From Marifrigoribacter sp965178585 (GTDB taxonomy: Bacteria > Bacteroidota > Bacteroidia > Flavobacteriales > Flavobacteriaceae): a DNA stretch of 64,000 bases. This document shows positions 1-9,322 of the stretch, in pieces. The position numbers and the translations under genes were made by a program. How positions within the stretch are numbered: the stretch's first letter is position 1; the number at the start of each line of letters is the position of its first letter. The stretch spans positions 1,240,001 through 1,304,000 of the forward strand of contig OZ238267.1 of the NCBI GenBank assembly GCA_965178585.1. Direction: 5' to 3'. The notes beneath the pieces are model-generated. The model was not told the origin of the DNA, searched no databases, and saw only the letters and a program-made list of their open reading frames with translations.

Positions 1-85
1 TAAAGTCAGAACAAGTTAACTTTTGAGCACAAGAATTTAATCCGATTAGGCTCAATGTTATAAGTAGTAATTTCGTTTTTTTCAT
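1..85 (-). CDS. Lipoprotein, N-terminal part only
   Basis: Twenty-eight codons are visible before the gene runs off the left edge. They read as a lipoprotein signal peptide: MKKTK, then a hydrophobic run, then the lipobox LNSC at residues 16-19 followed by AQ. The mature protein would be lipid-anchored at Cys19. The start ATG is at 85, six bases from the attC-like repeat at 91, so this is the gene just downstream in the cassette array. Function cannot be told from this fragment. Confidence 0.65.
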   Translation of the reverse strand, partial: MKKTKLLLITLSLIGLNSCAQKLTCSDF

Positions 86-90
86 ATTAT

Positions 91-278
91 GCACAACGCC
101 CCGGCTATGCGTTCGTACGTGCCAAAGATACCTGCATACCTCTCGCCCGCTACAAACTAAGCCTAAAACGTTTTTTTGTTTTTATTTATTAAACCAAAAA
201 TAACTTTTTGGCGTTAAATGTCCCGCTTCGCCCGAGAACAGACTAACTAGCACGTATGACGTATAGGTTTTGTTGGCA
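91..278 (-). repeat. attC-like site of the sulfatase cassette
   Basis: Left arm cacaacgccccggctatgcg and right arm ending acgtataggttttgttggca pair imperfectly around a long central region. In arm form: AAC, 5-nt spacer, GGCTATGCG against CCTATACGT, spacer, GTT. The site begins 89 bp after the sulfatase stop codon in gene orientation. Its arms resemble those of the site at 21298-21489. Confidence 0.72.
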
Positions 279-367
279 TTTCGTTGTTTATTTCCATTCT
301 TAAATAAGGGTTGTTATAAAAAACCAAATATCTTAACATTCAGCTTTGGATTTTTAATATACAGATG

Positions 368-1894
368 CTAATTCCGTTTAGCTCCTTGCATTTGTTCTAA
401 TACTTGGTCTAAACTAAAGCTCCCCACTTTTTGACGTTGAGGATATTCTTTAAAAGAAGCTAAAAATTCAGCAATTTTTGCTTGTGCAGGAACCATCATA
501 AACATTCTGTCAGCCATCCAATGACTGTAGTCTTCTGAATGTTCTTGAGCTTTTTCAAATGGGTCACCATATAAATCCATTAGAAGCGGAAACCTTAATT
601 CCGTGTATGGCTTTTGCCAAACTTCAAATCCATGATTTTCTTGAATTTTGAAATGCATTTTCCATCTTCCATATCGAAATGCATTTAAGCTACCATCATC
701 GTCAAAATAAAAAATCTCTTTTCTTGGGCTTTCAGTTACTTCTCCAGTTAACAAAGGAAGCATATTGTAACCATCTAAATGAACTTTGAAATTTTTTCCA
801 TTCGCACTATGCCCTTTTAGTAGTTTTTCTTTTACATCTGTTTCTCCTGCTGCTGCTAAGAAAGTTGGTAGCCAATCTTCACCAGAAAAAATAGCATTAC
901 TAATTTGACCGGGTTTAATTTTTGCTGGCCATTTCACTAAACAAGGTGCTCTAAAACCACCTTCCCAAGTTGTCGCTTTTTCGCCTCTAAAAGGGGTCAT
1001 TCCTCCATCAGGCCAAAAAATTAATTCAGCACCATTGTCTGTGCCAAAAATTACAATAGTGTTTTCATCAATTCCTAAATCTTCTAATGTTTTGGTCAAC
1101 TCTCCAACTATTTTATCAAGTTTTACCATACCATCGGCATAAACACCTAATCCTGTTTCTCCTTCATCCTCTTCATTTAAGTGAGTCCATACGTGAGTTA
1201 GTGTAGTATTATACCAAACAAAAAAAGGTTTGTCATCATTTACTGAGTTTTTCATAAAAGAAATAGCAGCCTCTTTTGTTTCGTAATCAACTGTTTCCAT
1301 TCTTTTTCTAGTTAAAGGTCCTGTATCTTCAATTTTTCCATCAGCATAAGAATGAATTACACCTCTTGGTCCGAATTTCTTTTTAAATTCAGGGTCTTTT
1401 GGATAATCAGCATTTTCAGGCTCTTCTTCTGCGTTTAAGTGATAAAGATTTCCAAAGAATTCATCAAATCCATGATTTGAAGGTAAATGTTCATCCCTAT
1501 CTCCTAAATGATTTTTTCCGAACTGACCAGTTGCATAACCGTGATTTTTTAATAATTCGGCAATTGTTGGATCTAACCCACTTAACCCTTCTTTTGCTCC
1601 TGGTAATCCAACTTTGGTTAAACCTGTTCTGTAAGGAGATTGTCCTGTAATAAATGCAGCGCGACCCGCTGTACAACTTTGTTGAGCATAATAATCTGTG
1701 AATACTATTCCATCCTTTCCAATTTGGTCAATGTTAGGTGTTTTGTAACCCATCATTCCCATATTGTAAATACTTGGATTAGACCATCCAATGTCATCTC
1801 CCCAAATAACCAAAATATTGGGCTTTTCCTTTTTTTGAGCCATCATAATAAATGGCATAGTTACTATCGTTACTAAAATTGTGATTTTTCTCAT
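368..1894 (-). CDS. Type I sulfatase (arylsulfatase family)
   Basis: A 508-residue exported sulfatase. Residues 1-19 form a signal peptide ending in MMAQ. GDD at 32-34 supplies metal-binding aspartates, and Cys74 in the motif C-T-A-G-R is the residue that the maturation enzyme would convert to formylglycine. GTDNGAE in the middle matches the second metal-binding segment. Such enzymes hydrolyse sulfate esters, in marine Bacteroidota often on algal polysaccharides or glycosaminoglycans; the substrate cannot be told here. No other polysaccharide-degradation genes lie nearby. It stands alone as one cassette with the repeat at 91-278 behind it, so it is probably transcribed from its own promoter or from readthrough. 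Confidence 0.88.
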   Translation of the reverse strand: MRKITILVTIVTMPFIMMAQKKEKPNILVIWGDDIGWSNPSIYNMGMMGYKTPNIDQIGKDGIVFTDYYAQQSCTAGRAAFITGQSPYRTGLTKVGLPGAKEGLSGLDPTIAELLKNHGYATGQFGKNHLGDRDEHLPSNHGFDEFFGNLYHLNAEEEPENADYPKDPEFKKKFGPRGVIHSYADGKIEDTGPLTRKRMETVDYETKEAAISFMKNSVNDDKPFFVWYNTTLTHVWTHLNEEDEGETGLGVYADGMVKLDKIVGELTKTLEDLGIDENTIVIFGTDNGAELIFWPDGGMTPFRGEKATTWEGGFRAPCLVKWPAKIKPGQISNAIFSGEDWLPTFLAAAGETDVKEKLLKGHSANGKNFKVHLDGYNMLPLLTGEVTESPRKEIFYFDDDGSLNAFRYGRWKMHFKIQENHGFEVWQKPYTELRFPLLMDLYGDPFEKAQEHSEDYSHWMADRMFMMVPAQAKIAEFLASFKEYPQRQKVGSFSLDQVLEQMQGAKRN

Positions 1895-1951
1895 ACTTTT
1901 TCTTTTAATTGTTATTAATTATTTAATTATAGATTCCTACTCCTCAATGAA

Positions 1952-2083
1952 TGCCAACGGTTTTAATAATGTGCGTTTGGCTTTTCAACGTGCCAATATT
2001 TCAATCTACTACTTTGCTTATTTATTGCTATAATTTTCATTATTAGTACTAACTGCCAAATGCACTATATTTATTGTTGTGTT
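1952..2083 (-). repeat. attC-like site of the DUF202/racemase cassette
   Basis: Arms gccaacggttttaataatg and ctatatttattgttgtg enclose a second matched pair, GTGCGTTTGGC against GCCAAATGCAC, so the whole element folds as a long hairpin. Outer AAC and GTT are conserved. Confidence 0.78.
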
Positions 2084-2115
2084 TCGTTATCTTCGGTCAA
2101 TTCAATTTTCTTTAA

Positions 2116-2373
2116 TTAATTGTAATATTTATTAATCTTTGTTCTTACATAAAAGAACCGTACTATTCCTATTAGCATTACTATGAATGCTATTATTATA
2201 AAAAAATAGCCTAGCATTATTAGATTATTCAAAATATCAATTTTTAAAATTGCAAATCCCGAACTCAAAAAAACAATAAAAGTTCTAAAATAGGCCAAAA
2301 AAGTACGCTCGTTAGCCAATTTAGTCCTCTCCAAAGCTAACAAGTCAGTTCTATTAATTTCGTTATGATTCAT
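2116..2373 (-). CDS. DUF202 (YidH-like) inner membrane protein
   Basis: 85 residues with the DUF202 signature LANERTFLAYFRT at about 20-32, followed by two hydrophobic segments (about 33-50 and 53-75) and a basic C-terminus. Members are small inner-membrane proteins without an assigned biochemical role. It lies 21 bp downstream of the racemase gene on the same strand, so the two form a small operon inside one cassette. Confidence 0.85.
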   Translation of the reverse strand: MNHNEINRTDLLALERTKLANERTFLAYFRTFIVFLSSGFAILKIDILNNLIMLGYFFIIIAFIVMLIGIVRFFYVRTKINKYYN

Positions 2374-2394
2374 AATCTTTTCCTAGTTTAAAGT

Positions 2395-3114
2395 TTAATC
2401 TTCTATCATCAAAATGTAGTCAGTTGCCGCTTTTGAGTGAATGTCAGTAGTATTGAAAACTGGAACGGTTAAATCATTCTGGGAAATCATTAACGGAAAC
2501 TCCGTACACCCTAAAACAACGCCCTCGGCTCCCATATCAATCATTGATTTTAAAACACTTAAAACATATTGTTTAGAAGCCTTTCTAATTTGCCCAAATG
2601 TTAGCTCTTTCTGAATAATTCGGTGTAGTTCGTTAATAACCGAGCTGTCTTTAGGCACTAATACCTCAATCTGGGCTTTAGAAATTCTACTTGTAATGAA
2701 ATCTTCTTCCATCGTAAATTTTGTGCCAATGAAACAAACTTTAGTAATTTCTTTGCATTGAATCGCTTTTGCTGTAGCATCAGCGATATGTATAATGGGA
2801 ATATTCAATTTCTCATTCACAGTTTCAAAAACTTTGTGGGGTGTATTGGCACAGAACATGACCGATTCTGCACCCGCCTTTTGAAGACGCAGTGCTGCAT
2901 CAGTGATTAGATCAGCCACTCCATGCCAATTATCTTGTTTTTGGTAGTGATGTATTAATGACTGGTTAAGATTGAAAAGCAATAAGGGTGGATTGGTATT
3001 GTCTCCAAAATAATCATTTACAGACTGATTTATGTTACGATAGTATTCTGCCGTAGAATGCCAAGAGGTTCCTCCAATTAAACCAAGCATTTTCATTTTT
3101 ATATTACCATCCAT
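2395..3114 (-). CDS. Aspartate/glutamate racemase family protein (YgeA-like)
   Basis: 239 residues, cytoplasmic. LGLIGGTSWHST near the N-terminus is the family signature. The two catalytic cysteines of cofactor-independent amino-acid racemases are present as Cys88 (VMFCANTPHK) and Cys203 (VVLGCTEFPL). It would interconvert L- and D-amino acids; the exact substrate is not predictable. The true start may be the second or third methionine (residues 7 or 9), because the family usually begins right at KMLGLIGG. It is the promoter-proximal gene of a two-gene cassette with the DUF202 gene. Confidence 0.85.
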   Translation of the reverse strand: MDGNIKMKMLGLIGGTSWHSTAEYYRNINQSVNDYFGDNTNPPLLLFNLNQSLIHHYQKQDNWHGVADLITDAALRLQKAGAESVMFCANTPHKVFETVNEKLNIPIIHIADATAKAIQCKEITKVCFIGTKFTMEEDFITSRISKAQIEVLVPKDSSVINELHRIIQKELTFGQIRKASKQYVLSVLKSMIDMGAEGVVLGCTEFPLMISQNDLTVPVFNTTDIHSKAATDYILMIED

Positions 3115-3190
3115 TTCTGTTTTTATATTTTAAGGTGCGTAGTAAACTTATTTTGTCAATAATATTTCTTGTTTCTTCCTCCAAAATGAA

Positions 3191-3387
3191 ACACAACGGT
3201 TAGTATATGGCAAGTAGGGCAGTAGAAAGCGATAAACTTTCAGGTTTGCTCTGAGCCAAAGCGTTGTATTTTGTTTTTAATTTATTCATTTTAAAAGCCA
3301 AATCAACGATTTGGCGCTGTTGTTAAATAGCACTGAACTTTCTTAAACCGCTGAACTCCCTATTTGCTATATACCGTGTTGTGTTTA
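3191..3387 (-). repeat. attC-like site of the five-gene cassette
   Basis: Left arm acaacggttagtatatggc, right arm gctatataccgtgttgtgt. Compared strand-matched, AAC-GGTTA-GTATATGGCAAGTAGGG stands against AAC-ACG-GTATATAGCAAATAGGG: a 5-nt versus 3-nt unpaired spacer, and G versus A at two stem positions (G.T wobbles when the + strand folds). Confidence 0.82.
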
Positions 3388-3412
3388 GTTGTTTTATTAA
3401 TATTTTTTTATG

Positions 3413-4275
3413 CTAATTAATTTTCGTGACTGCTGGAGGTATCCATTCTCCTGTTAATACAGGGCTTTGTGGTACGTATAAACGAAGGGTAATTCCAATA
3501 GCACCACTTTTTGGTGAAGGTAACCAATTGCTTATTTTGTCTTCACTTGGTTTTTTATGTTGAAAGTAAATGTCAACACTTCCGTCTTCATTGTATTTTA
3601 AATTAGAACGGTCGCCAATGGCATAGCGTTTCAATTCATTTGGTACTGTAAATCCGTCTTTGTCGTACATTGTTAATGACCAAAAAGCATCTACGGGAGG
3701 CATTTTTCCTTTTTCAAAATGTAATACGTAGTTGTTTTCTGCCGTTACAGGATTTCCCTCACTATCTTCTTTAAGTACGGGATATACTGCATATTCAGGA
3801 AGATTTACTCCTAATCCTATTTTTGTCATAAATGCTCTTCGTGTATATTCATTGGCGTAGGCTCCCATCTTGCTTCTAATCCATTAAAATTACGACTTGC
3901 TCCAACGGGAACATTAATCCAGTCGAGACACCACACGCGTGGGCCATTAAGGAAAGCTCTAAATGCATGAAAGTCTTTTTTGATTTGCTTTACATCTAAT
4001 TTATCGACCAAGTTTTGTGGTGCAGAATTTCCTGTTTTTCCCATTCCGTTTAAGCCAATGGTATTGTAGGTATATCCTTCTATTTTTTTTGTGATAGCAT
4101 TACCACCTACTACAAATACTTCCAAATAACGTGTATCTAAAACATTACGGAAAGTAATTTCTTTCGTGTTTTTGTCATCATCAGGCAAAGGACGAACCAT
4201 TTAATTATATGTGATAACTCCTCCTGCTACTAACAAGAGAATTAAAATTCCTACTATTATGGCCTTTCGTTTCAT
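3413..4275 (-). pseudogene. Broken DUF1214-domain protein
   Basis: The gene seems to start at ATG 4275 with a 24-residue membrane anchor or signal (MKRKAIIVG...GGVITYN). It then hits an in-frame TAA at 4201-4203 and continues from ATG 4200. A frameshift follows in the 3826-3868 overlap, and the rest is read in another frame to 3413. The C-terminal part (TKIGLGVNLPEYAVYPV; FWSLTMYDKDGF; SNWLPSPKSGA) is plainly homologous to the DUF1214 half of the 478-residue proteins at 7700 and 9323. Two separate lesions argue for decay, though sequencing error at one of them is possible. It is the most promoter-distal gene of its cassette. Confidence 0.72.
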
Positions 4276-4311
4276 AATCGCTTTTTTAAGTTATAGATAA
4301 TTGTTTTTTTA

Positions 4312-5693
4312 TTAAAATGCTTGTGTAAATCTCAAGTATAATCCTGAAGAACCATCTTTTCCTACACCCAAATCAGCATTAATATCTGTGCGAGATTTAA
4401 GTACACGTACCCTAAATCCTAAGCCTCCTGCTACATTGATGTATTCAAATTTTCCACTTTCTTCGGTTACCGAATGTGCATTTACAAAAGTTGCCATGCC
4501 AAACCATTTCCAAATATTAATTCGGTATTCTGTTTCTGCATAAAGCAATTTCTCGCCCACATATCTTCCAGCAGTATATCCACGTCCAGAAGCAAACCAA
4601 TCATCACCTCCTATTCTTGGTAAGCTAAAGTAAGGCACATCTCCAAAGGTTAAGTTTGCCATTCCCCAAAATGCAAGTACTTGTCTGTTGTTTTTATTTA
4701 AAGGGATATGTTGACGGGCATCAATAAGTAAATTTGAAAAATTAGAAGTGCTACCTAACCATTCTCCAAAATAAGTATATGAAATATTAACATAAGCACC
4801 TTTATAAGTAGAATTTACATTATCTCGAGAGTCAATAAGAAAATTAACTCCGATACCTGAAGCTACAGATTCATCGCCTGTTCCAATTGGATATTCTCCA
4901 AAAGGTGTATAATAGTACTCTTGTTGAAGTTCTGTTGCATCAGCAGGACTAAAATCATTTGTAAAGCCATCATAATCTATATCTTCGTTTGCCCAATAGC
5001 CTTCTAACCCATCAAAATTTTCTTCAATTCCAGCAGAAGCTGTTGCTGCATCAGGGCTATTGGCTATAATGTTTTGAATATCTGTGGCACTAATATCTTC
5101 TATTTTATATTTCCAATCTAGATTGTAGTTAAATCCAAAATAAATGTTCTTTTTTACCTTTTTATAAGCTCTTGCCACAATCTTAACTGTTTGTGGTTCT
5201 ACTAATGTTTGCCAATCTTTTGCAGTATTACCCCCTAAACCATAAGTAGCTTGTGGGGAAACACTCCACAATAGAGAACTAAATACATAATAGTCGTTAT
5301 TATTGGTATAAATATTAGAATTCACCCTAAATGTCTGTTGTTTGTTTAGTGTATATGTGTATGAAGGTACGATGTTTGAAAAACGTGTGCTTTTAGGGTC
5401 TCCAAATTTGGTAGAAATATTGCCTCCAGCTCCTAAAATTACATTGGTAAATGGATTATACGCTACTATTGGTAATAGTATGGTATATACTTTTTTATCC
5501 GCAGCAGCAACTTTTTTTGCTGCAATTCTTGCTGTATCACCTGATGCCACTAGTTTTTCCATCTTTTTTTCTTTAACCCATCTAATACGGTAAAATTATC
5601 TGGATTATATTTTGGGTCTGTCCATTTATTCTCTTGCGAAAAAGCTGTTATACTTACCAATGCAATAATGCTCGTTAATACAATTTTTTTCAT
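4312..5693 (-). pseudogene. Outer-membrane beta-barrel (Omp85/BamA-like), frameshifted near the N-terminus
   Basis: The longest open frame (4312-5562, 416 residues) begins MEKLVASGD and has no signal peptide. The DNA upstream, from ATG 5693, encodes a good signal peptide (MKKIVLTSIIALVSITAFSQ) and continues as ENKWTDPKYNPDNFTVLDGLK. It reaches the main frame only if one A is added to the run of seven A at 5564-5570 (coding sense). The body resembles surface-antigen-type barrels: many alternating strands, GVNFLIDSRDNVNSTYKGAY, and GRGYTAGRYVGEKLLYAETEYR as in the last barrel strands of Omp85 proteins. Export would depend on the upstream frame, so as read here the product is probably not functional. 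Confidence 0.7.
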
Positions 5694-5809
5694 AATTATT
5701 TAATTAAAGTTAGTTAATGTATATCAGAAGTAATTTGATACCTCATTCTTTTAATGTTTTTCATCTAAACTTGATTCTTTATTTAAGGTGACTTTTTCCA
5801 TTTTATATT

Positions 5810-6136
5810 TTATGTGATAAATCCTGCTTTTATAGTAATTTCTAAGGCAGAGTCTGTTGGGTTTAGTTGGCAATCATACCATTTTCCCCGCTCATGAGAA
5901 TATACCTTCCCTTTTAATGAACCTTTTTCTATTTCTTTTAGAATTAAAGAACCTATGGCAGCCTTTGGGTTATCAGATGCAACTAGTTTTCCTTCGTAAT
6001 TCCCATTGTCTGTTTTACTAATGGCTACAATACCATTTTCTTCTCCTGTGTTCCATTTTCCTTCGATCGTATTTTGTGCAAGCACACCCATTGTCATACT
6101 TAAAAATAGAATTATTGTAATATGTATCTTTTTCAT
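5810..6136 (-). CDS. DUF2147-family exported protein, short at the C-terminus
   Basis: 108 residues with a signal peptide (MKKIHITIILFLSMTMGVLAQ). The DUF2147 pattern follows: EGKWNTGEENGIVAI, GNYEGKLVASDNPKAAIGSLIL, then a W/Y-rich strand pair. Family members are usually about 140 residues and end in another beta hairpin. Here the frame stops at KAGFIT, and the next codons read in the same frame (NIKWKKS) look like the missing strand, so the TAA may be a recent nonsense change. It sits in the cassette of exported proteins between the PepSY-like and barrel genes. Confidence 0.72.
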   Translation of the reverse strand: MKKIHITIILFLSMTMGVLAQNTIEGKWNTGEENGIVAISKTDNGNYEGKLVASDNPKAAIGSLILKEIEKGSLKGKVYSHERGKWYDCQLNPTDSALEITIKAGFIT

Positions 6137-6171
6137 CTTTAGATATTTTTGTATTTATTGTTAAAATATTA

Positions 6172-6711
6172 TTAATAGTCATTGTCTGAAAGGTATTCTC
6201 CTTTTTCTGTAAAGGATACTTCCTTTTGTTTTTTACCATTTTTAAGGCGTACTCTATACACTATCTTCTCTGATTTTAGATTTGATTTTATGAATTCTCC
6301 TGTTCCTATCACACCCCATCCCGCATATTTTTCGGCTACATAATCAGCTAAACCTGGTGGTAATTTTTTGCCTTTGATGTTTTCTTTGTACAGTACAACA
6401 TTGCCGTTTTTGTCAAAATAGATTTTCGCTACGCCATCATCTCCAGTCACCATTACCTCGTAAGTGTTTGAGAAAAGCCCTTTTACGGGTTTCTTTTTAT
6501 AGATTAGCTCATAATCGTTTTCTATGATATCTACTGTCACCACTGCTATATGGTCTATAAAATAGTCTCCATACTCTTCTTCTACCTCTTCTACAATATT
6601 AGCGGGGATGATAGATTCTCCTACTTTTTCAATTTTTAAAATTGCTTTTTGTCCGAATGTTACACTAGCATACATCACCATGGCGATGATTAACATTTCT
6701 TTTCTTTTCAT
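6172..6711 (-). CDS. PepSY-like (DUF2874) exported protein
   Basis: 179 residues with an N-terminal signal peptide (MKRKEMLIIAMVMYASVTFGQ). Two PepSY-like/BLIP-like units follow, the clearest around KIYFDKNGNVVLYKENIKG and LPPGLADYVAEKYAGWGV. Such proteins are periplasmic and common in Bacteroidota, with no established function. It lies 25 bp downstream of the 242-residue gene and 35 bp upstream of the DUF2147 gene, so all are probably one transcript. Confidence 0.72.
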   Translation of the reverse strand: MKRKEMLIIAMVMYASVTFGQKAILKIEKVGESIIPANIVEEVEEEYGDYFIDHIAVVTVDIIENDYELIYKKKPVKGLFSNTYEVMVTGDDGVAKIYFDKNGNVVLYKENIKGKKLPPGLADYVAEKYAGWGVIGTGEFIKSNLKSEKIVYRVRLKNGKKQKEVSFTEKGEYLSDNDY

Positions 6712-6736
6712 TTTTTTTATTTTAAATTTTACGTTA

Positions 6737-7465
6737 TTATTTTCTAACTACTTGATAGGTATTTCTTAAATTGTCTTGTACAATGGTGGTATGTCCACCC
6801 GATTCGTTTATAAATTGTTCGGTTATCATTTCAGCTTTGTATTGCCAACCATCGGCTAGTTTTAATTTGCTTCCTAGATTTTTTAGGTCTTTTAATTGTA
6901 GATTTTCCAATTCTTGCGAAGCAGCTTGCATGACATATTCTGTTCCGTCAGGTCCAATTAGTTTATAGAGATAATCGTTAGCGTAGTACACATATTTTGT
7001 GTCTCTATTCATCGGAAATGGGTTGTACGGCTTGCGATCAGTTACCATTCTAAACGTGAGTCTAAAATGTGCTGGAATTAGCATCTTATGTCCTTGAATC
7101 TCTCCTATAGGAGAAACGCTTTCGCCTAGAATTTCATCCAATACCCAAAATCGAGGTCCGTTGAACATAACGATACTGGCTCCTGTTTCTTTTCTTATTC
7201 TTTCTTTATCTAAGGAAGCCCATTCTTTTGGTGTTAGCACATCGTTTAAATCGTTGTACAAAATGGCTTCGTATCCAAACCAATTCCGATAGCCCAAAAA
7301 GACTTCATGATAAGGTATAGGCCGCCCTTTTTGAAGTGCTGCTTTTGGTTTATCTGTTTTTACTAAATCTGGGTATGGGATTTTACTTTTTGGTGTGCCT
7401 CGCAACACAAAAAATAGAACAATTAATATTATAGAAATTCCTGAATAAATAATTGTTTTTTTCAT
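6737..7465 (-). CDS. Membrane-anchored protein of unknown function
   Basis: 242 residues: one N-terminal membrane anchor (about 5-22) and a soluble, presumably periplasmic domain. I do not recognise a family. The segment MFNGPRFWVLDEI resembles FLNGPRVWCLDWI in the broken gene at 3413-4275, so the two may share a fold and this cassette may hold diverged relatives. It is the first gene after the cassette junction at 7570 and probably the leader gene of the five-gene unit. Confidence 0.6.
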   Translation of the reverse strand: MKKTIIYSGISIILIVLFFVLRGTPKSKIPYPDLVKTDKPKAALQKGRPIPYHEVFLGYRNWFGYEAILYNDLNDVLTPKEWASLDKERIRKETGASIVMFNGPRFWVLDEILGESVSPIGEIQGHKMLIPAHFRLTFRMVTDRKPYNPFPMNRDTKYVYYANDYLYKLIGPDGTEYVMQAASQELENLQLKDLKNLGSKLKLADGWQYKAEMITEQFINESGGHTTIVQDNLRNTYQVVRK

Positions 7466-7567
7466 AGAGAATGATTTTTAATTTGTCTTTAATTTACGGA
7501 TAGTAAAAAAATAAAGTTACAAAAATATTTTTATCATTTTTTAATTTGAGTATACTTTCCTAATTAA

Positions 7568-7697
7568 ACACAACGGTTAGTATAAGAGCAGTGGCGGATA
7601 AAACGCATTTACTTTTCAGTTAGCAATATACTTATTTAAATAAAACGGTTCGAGATTAAACCCAAACCGCTATTGCTTTTATACATTGTTGTATGCT
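7568..7697 (-). repeat. attC-like site of DUF1254 cassette copy 1
   Basis: Arms acaacggttagtataagagc and gcttttatacattgttgtat. AAC-GGTTA-GTATAAGAGC stands against AAC-AAT-GTATAAAAGC. The right end is only 3 bp from the stop codon of the gene at 7700. The copy at 9191-9320 looks identical. Confidence 0.85.
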
Positions 7698-7699
7698 GT

Positions 7700-9136
7700 T
7701 TAGTTTACTTTTTTCACACTAGGCATTATGTATGTTCTGTCCAATACTGCTTTTTTCGGAAAGTACATTCTAAATGTCAATTCAAATTCCTCACCAGCTT
7801 GTGGACTTGGTAACCAATTTGATGTTAGTTTTTCTGGTGCATCTGCTTGAATTAGAATATCTAAAGAACCATCCTTATTATAGGTTAGGTCTTTCATACC
7901 TCCTAAATTGTATCTGTCAATTGCATTGTCAACTAAAAACCCTTTCTTATCATACATTGTTAAAGACCAAAATCCATTTACAGGAGGTAAATGATCGGCA
8001 TCAAAATGTAGTACATACTTGTTTGATCCATTATATTTATTTCCGTCAGAGTCTACCGCAGAGTTTGGATATATAGCATCTTGAGGTTGATTTGCACCAT
8101 AACCAATTTTAGTTACATAGGCTCTCAAAAAGTATTCCGTTCCATACTCACCTAATCCAGCAGTAATTACGTTCCACCCGTTTTGTAGATTTTCTCCTGT
8201 AGGGTTTTCAGTCATCTTTGTAAATAAAGATTGAACGTTAGCCGGAACCTTTTTAATTAGGTCTTGTGCGGCTGGACTAAATTGACTTAAATCAATGGTT
8301 CCACCAGGTTCAAATCCGATCGTTTTTAATTCATCTAACAATGGTTTATCATCTGGGTAAGCAGGATTCTGAACCATTAGTTCCATTACTTCATTAAGAT
8401 ATGTAGCAATATCCATGTTGTCAACCACATCCATAGGAATCAAATTTTTATAGGCTTTATTTACTATTCCTTTTGGTGAAACATAGTTTGAATTACTACG
8501 CTCAGAAAGTGGTCGAGCTATCAATTTAGACTGGAAATTGGCAATCTCGGTCTTGCCGTCCTCATCATTTTTCACAGCTACTCTTCCCAACAACCAGTTA
8601 AGATTGGTTGTGGAGCGAATCACTATTAAATCACTATCAATTTCTCCATTATATCCTGGACCAACTAATGCAATATTTACAGCAACTTGACCTGTTGTTC
8701 GAGATCCTAGAGATTTAATCACATCTCCATATGCATTGAGGATAGGAATGAGATAATATCGTTCAGTAGCTGGAATATGCAAATACAAAGGTCCTTTAGC
8801 CAGATCAGCATAAATAACACTGTAGTAAGTGTCTAAATTAGGGCGTACCACTTTAGTAAAGCCAGCCTTTGGGAATTTATGCATATTACCCCATTGATTT
8901 ATGGGAGCCTGCCCCATACCATTATCTGACACAACGTTTGAAGCTATTTTATGAGTGTAATTCATTGTCATCATAGGATAGCCAAATATGTAGGCTTGAG
9001 TGGCTAGTTTAGCTACTAAAGAATCTTTAGCGTTAGCCGTAGGATTATCCTTCCCTGATGTTGTTTTTTCTTTCTTTGGCGATTGGCAGCTAGCTACTGC
9101 AAGTAATACTGTTATTGCTATGATTATTTTTTTCAT
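7700..9136 (-). CDS. DUF1254/DUF1214 lipoprotein (copy 1)
   Basis: 478 residues. A lipoprotein signal ends at lipobox VASC with Cys17, so the protein should be lipid-anchored outside the cytoplasm. The DUF1254 part lies at about 45-170 (AYIFGYPMMTMNYTHK; FTKVVRPNLDTYYS; RYYLIPILNAYGDV). The DUF1214 part is C-terminal, about 345-465 (YVTKIGYGANQPQDAIYP; GFWSLTMYDKKGFLV; SNWLPSPQAGEEFELTFRMY). The biochemical role of the family is unknown. It forms a one-gene cassette with its attC-like site 3 bp after the stop. Confidence 0.9.
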   Translation of the reverse strand: MKKIIIAITVLLAVASCQSPKKEKTTSGKDNPTANAKDSLVAKLATQAYIFGYPMMTMNYTHKIASNVVSDNGMGQAPINQWGNMHKFPKAGFTKVVRPNLDTYYSVIYADLAKGPLYLHIPATERYYLIPILNAYGDVIKSLGSRTTGQVAVNIALVGPGYNGEIDSDLIVIRSTTNLNWLLGRVAVKNDEDGKTEIANFQSKLIARPLSERSNSNYVSPKGIVNKAYKNLIPMDVVDNMDIATYLNEVMELMVQNPAYPDDKPLLDELKTIGFEPGGTIDLSQFSPAAQDLIKKVPANVQSLFTKMTENPTGENLQNGWNVITAGLGEYGTEYFLRAYVTKIGYGANQPQDAIYPNSAVDSDGNKYNGSNKYVLHFDADHLPPVNGFWSLTMYDKKGFLVDNAIDRYNLGGMKDLTYNKDGSLDILIQADAPEKLTSNWLPSPQAGEEFELTFRMYFPKKAVLDRTYIMPSVKKVN

Positions 9137-9190
9137 AAAAAATTTTAATTAATGGTTTTGGCTCAAAGTTATTGAATTATTTATAATGGC

Positions 9191-9320
9191 TTACAACGGT
9201 TAGTATAAGAGCAGTGGCGGATAAAACGCATTTACTTTTCAGTTAGCAATATACTTATTTAAATAAAACGGTTCGAGATTAAACCCAAACCGCTATTGCT
9301 TTTATACATTGTTGTATGCT
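9191..9320 (-). repeat. attC-like site of DUF1254 cassette copy 2
   Basis: Same sequence as the site at 7568-7697, displaced by exactly 1623 bp. It shows the preceding sequence change (ggctt before ACAAC instead of taaac), as expected when a cassette boundary lies within the ACAAC element. Confidence 0.85.
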
Positions 9321-9322
9321 GT